Shown: positions 31,703-41,000 of the stretch, one piece after another
How the letters are laid out: each line of letters starts with the position of its first letter
Position numbering within the stretch: position 1 is the stretch's first letter
Source of the DNA: Thermomicrobiaceae bacterium
GTDB lineage: Bacteria > Chloroflexota > Chloroflexia > Thermomicrobiales > Thermomicrobiaceae
Direction of reading: 5' to 3'
NCBI GenBank assembly: GCA_014874455.1
Contig: JADBJL010000090.1
Span: 99,132 to 163,131 of the forward strand
DNA: 64,000 nt
Made by a program: the position numbers and the translations under genes
Notes under the pieces: generated by a model
Seen by the model: only the letters and a program-made list of their open reading frames with translations
The model's database searches: none
What the model was told of the DNA's origin: nothing

Positions 31703-32665
31703 ATGGGAGAGCGACGAGTCTGGGTCTGGACGGAAATCGCTGGCGATGCTCCTCACCGTCTCTCGTTGGAGCTGTTCACTCCAGCCCGCGCACTCGGTCG
31801 GGCAGAGGCTGTCGTACTCGGCCCGGCGAGCGAGCGGGCTATCGAGCAATTGGGCGAGTTCGGCGCCCAACTTGTCCACTACGCCGCCGATCCCCGCTAC
31901 GCTGAAGTCCTCGTCGAGCCGCACGTCGCCACGCTTACCGCCCTGATCGAGTCCGAACGCCCCGATCTCCTTCTCTTTCCCAGCACACCGACGGCTCGCG
32001 ACGTGCTCGCGCGCCTGGTCGGGCAACTGGGCCGCGGCGCCATCGCCAACGCCGTCGCACTCGACTACGACGCACGTGGCCGGCTGCTGGCGACCGTGCC
32101 CTGCGGGGCTGACGCGCTGGCCACGGTCACGTTGGAGGGCCCGCTCCCCCACCTCGTGCAGCTTCGCCCCAAGGCATACGCTGCTGAGACTGTGGGAGGC
32201 CAGGCAGAAATTCATCTCGTCGATCTCCCTATCGCTGAGGCGAGTTGCCGTGTCCGGGTAATCGAGACCGTCGAGCAGCCTGCACCTGGGCCGAACCTCG
32301 AAGAGGCCACCGTGATCGTCGCCGGGGGGCGTGGCCTCGGCCGACCGCAAAACTTTCGGCTGCTGGAGGATCTGGCGAGTGCGCTGGGAGGCGCCGTCGG
32401 CGCCAGCCGCGCTGTCGTAGACGCCGGTTGGGTGCCGTACAGCTACCAGGTAGGGCAGACAGGGAGGACGGTGAAACCGACGCTCTACATCGCTTGCGGA
32501 ATCTCGGGCGCGATCCAGCACGTGGCCGGGATGCGGGGCAGCCGGTACGTGATCGCGATCAACACCGATCCCGACGCCCCGATCTTCGAACTGGCCGACC
32601 TCGGTGTGGTCGGAGACGCACTCACCATCGTCCCCAAGCTCACCGAGCGGATCAGGGCTCGATGA
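31703..32665 (+). CDS. etfA: Electron transfer flavoprotein subunit alpha
   Basis: Large subunit of ETF, 320 residues, holding the FAD. The N-terminal domain starts VWVWTEIAG. The FAD domain has ATVIVAGGRGLGRPQNF, GAVGASRAVVDAGWVPYSYQVGQTG and then KPTLYIACGISGAIQH, ending in AINTDPDAPIFELADLGVVGD. The FAD residues, including the Arg-Ala-Val and Gln-x-Gly-Gln/Thr-Gly segments, are intact. ATG 31703 follows GGAGGCGGGC. Its stop overlaps the next start as ATGA. Confidence 0.96.
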   Translation: MGERRVWVWTEIAGDAPHRLSLELFTPARALGRAEAVVLGPASERAIEQLGEFGAQLVHYAADPRYAEVLVEPHVATLTALIESERPDLLLFPSTPTARDVLARLVGQLGRGAIANAVALDYDARGRLLATVPCGADALATVTLEGPLPHLVQLRPKAYAAETVGGQAEIHLVDLPIAEASCRVRVIETVEQPAPGPNLEEATVIVAGGRGLGRPQNFRLLEDLASALGGAVGASRAVVDAGWVPYSYQVGQTGRTVKPTLYIACGISGAIQHVAGMRGSRYVIAINTDPDAPIFELADLGVVGDALTIVPKLTERIRAR

Positions 32666-33141
32666 CGACGCTGACCACGCTCTGGCGGCACATCACTGAG
32701 TTTGGATGGCTAGCGATCGTCCTGGGCATCGCCACGATCGTTGCCGGTGAGCTAGTCGGCTGGGGTGGGGCACGCCTCGTAGCCGCAGCGCTCGTGAGCG
32801 CGGGTGGCCTCGCACTGGGCATCAGCTACGGCATTCGCGAGCCCGGCCGAAGACGCGTGCGCGGCTGGCTCGCGCGGTACGGACGGGCGCTCGTGTGGCT
32901 TCTTGCCGCGCTCATTACGCTCCCGGCCGCGCTGGCGCTAGGAGCCGCAGCTATAGGGTCAGTGGTTCTGGTCTCTCACGGCTCAATCGACGCGATGCCT
33001 CTCGCCGGCCTCGCGGTCGCGGCGGGAATGCTCACGGCGATGACCGCTGTGGCCTTCGTCGCGCTCCGCGCCACGCGCGCGGCTCTGTCGAAAGACGGCG
33101 CCCGGCAGGTGGGGGTTGACACCTGGGAGCGGCGCTCGTGA
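32662..33141 (+). CDS. Small four-helix membrane protein within the ETF operon
   Basis: A 159-residue protein with four hydrophobic helices: two in the first half (GWLAIVLGIATIVAGELVGW, ARLVAAALVSAGGLALGIS) and two in the second (ALVWLLAALITLPAALALGA, PLAGLAVAAGMLTAMTAV). A short basic loop, REPGRRRVRGWLARYGR, joins them. No His pair or Cys suggests bound cofactors. The start overlaps etfA as ATGA, and the stop overlaps the next gene as GTGA, so it is tightly coupled on both sides. I do not know the family; a membrane anchor or assembly role for the ETF-quinone system is inferred from position only. Confidence 0.75.
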   Translation: MTTLTTLWRHITEFGWLAIVLGIATIVAGELVGWGGARLVAAALVSAGGLALGISYGIREPGRRRVRGWLARYGRALVWLLAALITLPAALALGAAAIGSVVLVSHGSIDAMPLAGLAVAAGMLTAMTAVAFVALRATRAALSKDGARQVGVDTWERRS

Positions 33142-35264
33142 TCCCGACACGAGAGATCACCTGGAACGTCGACCTAATCGGCCGTGTCGCGCTCTACGCG
33201 CTGCTAGCGCTCCCTGCTGGCTTCCTCGCCTTCGGGCTGGCCCGGCGTGCCAGGATGTGGCGGCTCGGCCAGCCAGACGACCGCTTCGATCGGTTGCCCT
33301 CGCGCCTGTGGGGTGCGCTGGTACAGGGCATTCTGCACGCGCGGATCGTCCGGAGACGGAACCTCTACGGCGGGGTAATGCATGCGCTCGTCTTCTGGGG
33401 ATTCGTCATCCTCTTCATCGGAACCGTCATCGTGATGGTCGAGCACGACGTCGCGGTGCCGCTCTTCGGACTTAGCTTCTACCGGGGCAACTTCTACCTC
33501 GGCTTCAAGCTGGCCATGAACCTCGCCGGGCTGATGCTGATCGCTGGCGTGCTGATGGCCTTCGCTCGACGACTCATGCTCCAACCGGCCACGTTCGAGA
33601 GCAGCGCCGACGACCTGGTCGTGCTCGCCTTCCTGCTCGTGCTCAGCGTCCAGGGATTCATCCTGCAGGCGCTGCGCCTGGCGGTCGAGCGCGACCCCTG
33701 GGCCCCCTGGTCGTTCGTCTCATACCCTATGTCGCTCGCGCTCCAGAGCTTGCCTGAAAGGTGGCTGCGCGGCCTCCACCTCGTCAATTGGTGGAGCCAC
33801 ACGCTCACGACCACCGTCTTCCTGGCGTACGTTGCCTACAGCAAGATGATCCATCCGTTCACCGGCCTGGCCAGCGTCGTCTTCCGCCGGCTACGACCAC
33901 CGGGCCGTCTCGACCCGATCGAGAACCTGGAGGAAGCCAATCGTCTCGGAATCGCCGGGCTCGAGGACTTCACGTGGGCGCAGCTCCTGCAGGTCGACGC
34001 CTGCATGCACTGCGGGCGCTGCCTCGAGTACTGCCCCACCTTCCGAACCGGCAAGCCGTTGCGCCCGCGTGATCTGATCCTCGAGGTGGCCGGCTACGTC
34101 GCCGACCGCGGCGGGATCTTCTCCGGCGAGCTCGGCCAGGGGATGAACGCGGCCCGCTTCCGCTGGGGCGCCGGTGCCGAGCGCGAGCTGATCGGCGGGG
34201 TCGTCTCGACCGAGGAGATCTGGGATTGCACCACTTGCGGCGCCTGTATGGAGCAGTGTCCGGTCTACATCGAGCATGTGCCGCTCATCGTCGGCATGCG
34301 GCGAAACCTGGTGCTGGAGCGGAGCGAGTTTCCCGGCGAGCTGACCGCTGTGTTCACCAACCTCGAGCGACTCGGTAGCCCTTATCAGTTCCGTCCCGCC
34401 CAGCGGGCGGACTGGACGCGGAAGCTCGAGCATCCGGTGCCGGAGATGGCCGAGGTGGTCGCGTCGGGCGAAGATGTTGATTACCTGTTGTGGGTTGGCT
34501 GCCTCGGGTCGTTCGACGGGCGCAACCAGCGCACGACGATCGCGCTGGCCCGCATCCTGCAAGCGGCCGGCATCCGCTTCGCGATCCTGGGACGCGAGGA
34601 GACCTGCACCGGCGACCCGGCGCGCCGCGTCGGCAACGAGTACCTGGCACAGCTCCTGGCTCAGCAGGCCGTCGAGACGCTCAACGCCTGTCAGGTGCGG
34701 AAGATCGTCACCACCTGCCCGCACTGCTTCAACGCGATCAGGAACGAGTTTCCCCAACTCGGCGGCCACTACGAGGTCGTCCACCACAGCCAGCTCATCA
34801 GTACCCTGCTGGCCGAAGGGCGCATCCGGCTGCAATCAGGCTCGGCTGTTGCGCAGGGGAAAGTGACGTACCACGACCCCTGCTATCTCGGCCGCTACAA
34901 CCGCGTCTTCGATGAGCCGCGGGCGGCGCTCTCGGCTTTGCCGGGCATCCAACTCGCCGAGATGCCGCGTAACCGGAGCCGCTCGTTCTGCTGCGGAGGC
35001 GGTGGCGGCCGCATGTTCATGGAGGAAACGCGAGGCCAGCGGATCAACCAGGCCCGCGTGCGGGAGGCCCTGGAGACCGGCGCCGAGGTCCTGGCGGCTG
35101 CCTGTCCCTTCTGCATGACGATGTTCGAAGACGGCATCCGAGGTGCAGGGGCTGAAGGCAGCCTCCAGGTGCTCGACATCGCCGAGCTGGTTGCGGGCGC
35201 GCTGGTCACGCCGCGTGACGACAGCCGCGCGGCTGCCGGTGCCGGTTTGGAGCCTCCAGCCTGA
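33138..35264 (+). CDS. Membrane iron-sulfur oxidoreductase, FadF-type ETF:quinone reductase
   Basis: A 708-residue protein that should pass electrons from ETF to the quinone pool. The first 250 residues are a NarI/DsrM-like membrane domain with five or six helices and several His. Two [4Fe-4S] motifs follow, CMHCGRCLEYCP near residue 289 and CTTCGACMEQCP near 364. The C-terminal half has two CCG-type cysteine domains: one with VGCLGS and TTCPHCFNAI, the other with YHDPCYLGRYN and SFCCGGGGGRMFMEE. B. subtilis FadF and clostridial relatives have this layout and are linked to ETF genes. The GTG start overlaps the preceding stop as GTGA. A hairpin downstream may terminate the operon. Confidence 0.88.
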   Translation: MIPTREITWNVDLIGRVALYALLALPAGFLAFGLARRARMWRLGQPDDRFDRLPSRLWGALVQGILHARIVRRRNLYGGVMHALVFWGFVILFIGTVIVMVEHDVAVPLFGLSFYRGNFYLGFKLAMNLAGLMLIAGVLMAFARRLMLQPATFESSADDLVVLAFLLVLSVQGFILQALRLAVERDPWAPWSFVSYPMSLALQSLPERWLRGLHLVNWWSHTLTTTVFLAYVAYSKMIHPFTGLASVVFRRLRPPGRLDPIENLEEANRLGIAGLEDFTWAQLLQVDACMHCGRCLEYCPTFRTGKPLRPRDLILEVAGYVADRGGIFSGELGQGMNAARFRWGAGAERELIGGVVSTEEIWDCTTCGACMEQCPVYIEHVPLIVGMRRNLVLERSEFPGELTAVFTNLERLGSPYQFRPAQRADWTRKLEHPVPEMAEVVASGEDVDYLLWVGCLGSFDGRNQRTTIALARILQAAGIRFAILGREETCTGDPARRVGNEYLAQLLAQQAVETLNACQVRKIVTTCPHCFNAIRNEFPQLGGHYEVVHHSQLISTLLAEGRIRLQSGSAVAQGKVTYHDPCYLGRYNRVFDEPRAALSALPGIQLAEMPRNRSRSFCCGGGGGRMFMEETRGQRINQARVREALETGAEVLAAACPFCMTMFEDGIRGAGAEGSLQVLDIAELVAGALVTPRDDSRAAAGAGLEPPA

Positions 35265-35381
35265 ACGACAGGTCCCTGTCTTGTGCTGGTATCCCCTGCT
35301 GGCGCTCAGGGTCGAGCCGCTTCCCTACATTCTGGGCTGGCGCGCCGGTGGCGCCCGGCGCTGGAGCACTGAATCTGAGGT

Positions 35382-35405
35382 TAGGGCGACTGGCCGGTCG
35401 CCTTA
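35382..35405. terminator. Hairpin between convergent genes
   Basis: GGCGAC (35385-35390) and GTCGCC (35397-35402) with loop TGGCCG. The stem extends by TAG/TTA-type pairs to about nine base pairs. It lies between the convergent ends of the ETF operon and the metallophosphoesterase gene, so it could act for either strand, although no T-run follows on the plus strand. Confidence 0.45.
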
Positions 35406-35553
35406 CTCCCTATGAGCGAGCCGGCTTTGGCAGGTGCGCGCGGCGCGTCCGGCCCGCGCTCGGCTATGCCGGGAGATCGAAACGGACACGCCGCGGAAAG
35501 TGATTAACCCTCAGATGTTGGCGCCCTTGAGACGAGCCAGATCCCCTGACCCC

Positions 35554-36261
35554 TCAGATCTCCACCACGACGAACGGCTGCTCCGGCTGAACACGCTGCA
35601 GCAGGGGCAAGGCAACGTTGTAGACCGGGATGCCGCGGACAGTTTCCCCGCGCGGCGACCCGTAGTGCGCGTGTCCGTGGAAGACCACGGCGGCGCTGAA
35701 GCGGTCGATCGGCTCAACCAGCCGCGATGTGCCGAGGAAGGGGATCAGTTCCGGCGGCTCTCCCTCCACCGTCTGACGCACCGGTGCATAGTGCAACGTC
35801 ACCACCTTGTGCGTTGTGCGCAAGCGCGCGAGAGCCTCCTCGAGACGAAGCGCCTCCTCGATCGCCTCGTACACGAAGCGCTTGGTCACGTGCTCGCCCC
35901 AGGGCTGGAGCTGGTACTCACCGAACCCGCCAGCGAAACCCTTCGCCCCGGCAAAGCCAACTGGCCCGATCTCGTACGGCTGCTCGTCGAGCCAGTGCAC
36001 GCCCGCATGAGCGAGGATCGCCCTCACTTCTGCCGCCTTCCCCGATTCGTGGTCATGGTTCCCCAATACAGCGAGAACCGGGATCGAGCAGGCTCCTAGC
36101 TCCTCCGCCAGCAGTTCGGCCTGTGATGGAAGCCCGCGTTCGGTCAGGTCACCGCAGAGAAGCAGCACATCGGCGCGCCCTGAGATCTCGCGGAGCAACG
36201 CTCGGCAGGTGCCCAGCGTCGACTCGTGGATGTGGAGATCACCTGTCGCCGCGATGCGCAT
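35554..36261 (-). CDS. Metallophosphoesterase (calcineurin-like)
   Basis: A 235-residue calcineurin-like phosphoesterase. Metal motifs are intact: ATGDLHIH, LLCGDLTE, VLGNHDHE and the C-terminal LHYAP and FHGHAHYG. The middle segment FAGAKGFAGGFGEYQLQPWGE is unlike typical UDP-sugar or cAMP phosphodiesterases and may set substrate specificity. ATG 36261 is preferred because GGAGGAG is correctly spaced; an in-frame GTG lies six bases upstream. It begins 15 bp after the upstream nucleotidyltransferase gene, so the two are very probably co-expressed. Confidence 0.88.
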   Translation of the reverse strand: MRIAATGDLHIHESTLGTCRALLREISGRADVLLLCGDLTERGLPSQAELLAEELGACSIPVLAVLGNHDHESGKAAEVRAILAHAGVHWLDEQPYEIGPVGFAGAKGFAGGFGEYQLQPWGEHVTKRFVYEAIEEALRLEEALARLRTTHKVVTLHYAPVRQTVEGEPPELIPFLGTSRLVEPIDRFSAAVVFHGHAHYGSPRGETVRGIPVYNVALPLLQRVQPEQPFVVVEI

Positions 36262-36276
36262 GTCCACGCTCCTCCG

Positions 36277-37023
36277 TCACGCCAGCAGGAAATCTGCTCG
36301 TGCATCACGGTACCCCCACTCCCGCACATCGATCTCGTACTCGCTCCGGGAGAACAGGGTACCCCGGCAAACACGGTCGGCCACCGGAGGACACTCGATC
36401 TGCTCCTGCGCTCGACGCAGCAGATCTCGCCACAGCCACGCCGGTACAGCTTCCTGCTCCGAGGGATAGACAAAGCGAAAGTTCACCAGATGCGCCAAGA
36501 GCACTTCCCAGTGCATCCCCAGCAGGTCGAGCAGGCGGTTCCAGTCCATGTGCTGTCCGTGTTTGAGGATCAGGTGGTGGATGTCCGCTCCATCGTAGCG
36601 ATCTCGTGTCTGGACGTACGCCTTCACGAGGATCATCTCCTCCACAGGTACCAGTCGCACCGGGGCACCGAAGAGAACAGCCTGGGGAGCACGCTGGAAC
36701 CAGCTTTCGTCCACCGGGTGTAGCCCATTTCCTGAGTTGAAGAGTATGTCGATCAACAAGCCGTCCAGACGAGCCTTCGCTAGCCAGACAGGATCGGTTA
36801 GCTCAACCTCCCACCCATCTTCCTCCAGCACCGCAAGCACACGCGCGACCTCGTTCCGTGGGCTGAACAGATCGAGATCTTTCGTCCAGCGGGAGATGCC
36901 GACATACACCCTCATGGCGTATGCCCCACCCACCAGAACTGGTGCGCCGCTCTCGATCAGCCGATTGAGTGCTCTACCGTACCGTGATGCTGCCCACGTT
37001 TCGGGCTCGACGGACTCGGACAC
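36277..37023 (-). CDS. Nucleotidyltransferase-fold protein paired with a phosphoesterase
   Basis: A 248-residue nucleotidyltransferase-fold protein. VLVGGAYAMRVYVGISRWTKDLDLF gives the GG...TKDLDLF metal-binding pattern near residue 33, and LLIDILFNSG near 88 supplies the third acidic residue. VPVEEMILVKAYVQTRDRYDGADIHHLI follows the catalytic region and is typical of this AbiEii-like group. The C-terminal half is helical and carries a Trp-rich segment. The start is GTG 37023 with GGAGG five bases upstream. The coupled phosphoesterase suggests opposing chemistry such as nucleotide addition and removal, but no evidence of the substrate is visible. It differs from the MNT gene at 30 kb. Confidence 0.75.
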   Translation of the reverse strand: MSESVEPETWAASRYGRALNRLIESGAPVLVGGAYAMRVYVGISRWTKDLDLFSPRNEVARVLAVLEEDGWEVELTDPVWLAKARLDGLLIDILFNSGNGLHPVDESWFQRAPQAVLFGAPVRLVPVEEMILVKAYVQTRDRYDGADIHHLILKHGQHMDWNRLLDLLGMHWEVLLAHLVNFRFVYPSEQEAVPAWLWRDLLRRAQEQIECPPVADRVCRGTLFSRSEYEIDVREWGYRDARADFLLA

Positions 37024-37282
37024 GCGGGCCTCCGTTCGTGCTGGTCGATACGATAGGACATCGGTACTCAGTATGCCGCATGCTCTACCTGCGGATGCTC
37101 GAGCACGGTCGGGACAGCGTGACGTTCAGTACCGGCATAGGTGTCGTGGTGGATAGGCGGTCGCGTGCGGCGACCTCGCTGGCGGCGAACTCCGTGCTCC
37201 GGTAAGCTCGTATAGACGCGAGTGCCGAGAGAGTTCACCCCAGCCACAGACTCGGGGCATTCTTCGAAGCGGAGGTCACCTC

Positions 37283-37963
37283 GTGGTTTACGACTTCCAT
37301 ACCCACACGTTCTACAGCGACGGCAAGCTCTCGCCGATGGAACTCGCTCGCCGGGCAAGCGAGCGAGGTTACCGGGCTCTGGGCCTCACCGATCACGTCG
37401 GGGTGGGCGCTCTCCACGAGTTGATGACGAGACTCAAAGCCGATCGCGACGTGATCGAGCGACACTGGCCGCTCCATGTCGTGGTGGGCGTCGAGCTGAC
37501 ACACCTCCCTCCTGAGGCGCTCTTCGAGGCTGCGAACCTCGCGCGTGAGGCTGGAGCGGAGCTGATCGTCCTCCACGGCGAGACCCCGGAGGATCCGGTG
37601 TTGCCGGGAACAGTACGCGCGGGCATCACCACGGGCTTGATCGACGTCGTCGGCCACCCTGGCCTCCTTTCCGAGGAAGACGTGCAACTGGCCAAAGAGT
37701 ACGACGTGTACCTCGAACTCACAGCGCGCGGTGGCCATGCGCTGACGAACGGCCACGTCGCCAAGCTGGCGCTCCGGATCGGCGCGAAGCTCCTGGTCAA
37801 CAGCGACGCTCACGATGCTTGCGACCTGCTGACCCCAGAGCGGCAACGAATTGCCGCGCTCGGCGCTGGTGTGGACGAGGCATCACTTCCCGACGTGCTC
37901 CAGAACTGGCCGGCGGAACTCCTCCGCCGGACGATCGAGCGCCGCGAGACGCACCAGAGATGA
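37283..37963 (+). CDS. PHP domain phosphoesterase (histidinol-phosphatase-like)
   Basis: A 226-residue PHP-domain protein, a TIM-barrel fold that binds three metals. Conserved ligands are in DFHTHTFYSDGKLSP (HxH), ALGLTDH, VVVGVELTH, LIVLHGE, DVVGHPG and NSDAH, so the metal site looks complete. The family includes histidinol phosphatase and nucleotide phosphatases; no polymerase domain is attached. GTG 37283 is preceded by GGAGGT. It converges with dnaE, whose own N-terminus is also a PHP domain, but the two proteins are unrelated in function as far as can be seen. Confidence 0.88.
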   Translation: MVYDFHTHTFYSDGKLSPMELARRASERGYRALGLTDHVGVGALHELMTRLKADRDVIERHWPLHVVVGVELTHLPPEALFEAANLAREAGAELIVLHGETPEDPVLPGTVRAGITTGLIDVVGHPGLLSEEDVQLAKEYDVYLELTARGGHALTNGHVAKLALRIGAKLLVNSDAHDACDLLTPERQRIAALGAGVDEASLPDVLQNWPAELLRRTIERRETHQR

Positions 37964-38012
37964 ACGGGGGATCACGGTGATCTCCGCCAAGACTCGCTCC
38001 GCTGGCGACCGG

Positions 38013-41000
38013 CTAGGCTGAGAGCGCCACTGCCGTCGCGTGGTCGGCACCGCGAGGTTCGACGACCTCCTCTCGCCACACGCACTCGGGGCCGAGTGTC
38101 TGCTGGAGGGCCCGGACAAGGTCGGGGCACCAGTCCACGCGCAGGGACGATGCCAGGAGCACGTCGCCTGACGCGGTCGCGAGGTGAAGGATCAGCCGGT
38201 CATCGCCTGGGAATTCGTCGAGCAGCTCTCTCAGCCGGTGCATGGCCGCGATGTCCTGCTCAGTATCGCTCGTCACTGAGAGCCGAACGTGAACGACGCC
38301 CGGCTCCCGCTGGGGAGCGGACACGCCAACCTCGGCCAGCCGAATCTGCTGGCCGATGAGCTGCACGTCGTCGTTGCGCACGTCCACTCGTGCCGTCACG
38401 CGCAGCACCATGTCCTCGGCCAGGAGCTCTTTGCTCTCCTCGTAAAGGTCGGGGAAGACCACCAGTTCGATGCTGCCGGAGCGATCCTCGAGCTGGCAGA
38501 CAGCCATCACGCGGTTCGAGCGCGTCGTCAGCTTGCGCATCCCGGCGACCATTGCTATCAACTCGACGGTCTCGCCTGCAGACTCCTCGTCGATCTCGGC
38601 AATCTGCACCAAGCCGTCTCTTCGTACGACGCCGACATAGTCGTCGAGCGGATGGGAGCTGAGGTAGACCCCGAGTAGCTCCTTCTCCCACGCGAGCAAC
38701 GTCGCGTGAGGGATGTCCGGCGGCTCCTTCTCCGGCTTGGCGATGGCCAGCGCTGGCGACTGCCCGGCAGCCGAGAAGAGGTCGATCTGTCCCTTGCGAT
38801 TGGCGCGTTGCCGTGCCTGCGCGGCGCTGATCGCTTGGTCGAGCACGGCTAGCAACATCTTGCGATCCCCGAGGCAGTCGAGCGCTCCGCACTTGATGAG
38901 GCTCTCAGCCACGCGGCGGTTCACCACCGACCAGTCGATGGCCTCGCAGAACTCTTCGAAGCTCGCGAAGCGCTTGTCCGGACGCTCGTCGCGCGCCTTC
39001 AAGATCGCTTCGACTGCCCCCTCGCCGACGTTCTTGACCATCGCCAGGCCGAAGCGGATCCCGAGCCCGCCATCGGGCAAATGTTCCACCTCGAACGTCT
39101 TGCCGCTCCGGTTGATGTCGGGCGGCAACACCGGAATGCCCAGCTTCTGGCACTCGGCCAGGGCGGCCGCCACGCGCTTGGCCGTGCCTGCCGGGTGGCT
39201 GGGCGCCAGCCGGAGCACGGCGGTCATGTACTCCGCGGGATAATTCGCTTTCAGATAGGCGGTCTGATATGAGATGGTCGCATAACAGACCGCGTGTGCT
39301 TTGTTGAACGCATATCCTGCAAACGGCTCGATCAGGTTGAAGATACGCTCAGCGTCCTCGGCGCTGTACCCCTTCGCCACCGCGCCAGCGATGAACCGCT
39401 CGCGCTCCGCCTTCATCTTCTCGGGGATCTTCTTGCCCATCGCCTTGCGCATGATGTCGGCTTCGCCCAGTGTGTAGCCAGCGAACTTGCGGGCGATGAG
39501 CAACACCTGGTCTTGATAGACGATCACGCCGTACGTCTCGTCGAGGATCTCGGCGAGGTCTGGATGCGGGTAGGAAATCGGCTCCAGCCCGTGCTTGGCA
39601 CGGCAGTAGGTCGGGATATGCTGCATCGGGCCGGGCCGGTAAAGCGCGACCATCGCGGCCAGCTCGGCGACCGAGGTCGGCTGCAGCTCGCGGATGTAGC
39701 GCCGCATCCCGGCACTCTCGAGCTGGAAGACCCCGAACGTCTCACCTTGACCCAGCATCCGATAAGTCTTCTCGTCGCCGTCGGGGAACTGCTTCGGATC
39801 CAGCTCGATGCCGTGCAGCTCCTTGATAATCTCGACCGCCTCGCCGAGAATGGTCAGGTTCGCCAGGCCGAGGAAGTCCATCTTGAGCAGGCCGATTTCG
39901 GCCACCGTCTCCATCGGGAATTGAGTGGTGGGCAGTGCGCCTTCCTCAGCTCGCGCTGGGCGCTGGAGCGGCACGTGCTCGACCAGCGGCGACGCCGCGA
40001 TCACCACGCCTGCCGCGTGGGTGCCGGCGTGGCGCGCGATTCCTTCGAGTCGACGCGCGTTGTCGATCAGCTCCCGCGATCGAGGATCGGTCTCATAGAG
40101 CTGGCGCAGCTCGGGACTCTCGGCCAGCGCGCGATCGAGCGTCATATTGAGCGTCGAGGGGATCAGCCGGGCGATGCGGTCGACGTCGGAGTAGGCCCAC
40201 CCCATGGCGCGGCCGACGTCACGGATGGCGGCCTTGGCACCCATCGTTCCGAAGGTAATGATCTGCGCTACCCGTTCAGGCCCGTACTTGCGCGCCACAT
40301 AGTCGATCACCTCAGCTCGCCGGTTGTCCGCGAAGTCCATGTCGATATCCGGCATCTCCCGGCGCTCGAGGTTGAGGAAGCGCTCGAAGACGAGCCGGTT
40401 CGCGAGGGGGTCGATGTCGGTAATCCCCAAGGTATAGAGCACGATGCTAGCGGCAGCGCTGCCACGCACGCCGAACGGGATCCGTTGCCGCCGCGCGAAG
40501 TCGGCGAAATCACGCACAATCAGCATGTAACTCGAAAACCCGGTCTGCTTGATGACGTCCAGTTCGTACTCCAACCGGCGTCGCACCTCTTCGGTCAGCT
40601 CCGGGTAGCGCTGGCGAATCCCTTCCCAGCAGAGCTGCGCAAGGTACTCGTCTGCGGTCATTCCGTCCGGCACGCCCGGGTCAGGCAAGTGGAGACGACC
40701 GAACTCGAGCTCGACCTGGCAGCGCTCCGCGATTCTCACCGTATTCTCGAGCGCCTCCGGCACTGAGTCGAACAGGCGCCACATCTCCTCCGCGCTCTTG
40801 AAGTAGAGCTGATCGGACTGCATGCGCATCCGCTTGGGATCGTGAATGGTGCTATTGGTCTGAATACAGACCAGGAGGTCTTGGACAGCGGCATCCGCCT
40901 GGTCGAGATAGTGAACATCGTTCGTTACGACCAACGGTAGGCTGAGTTCGCGTGCCAGGCTGATCAGTTTCCGGTTCGCCTGGTGCTGTTCGGGTAGGCC

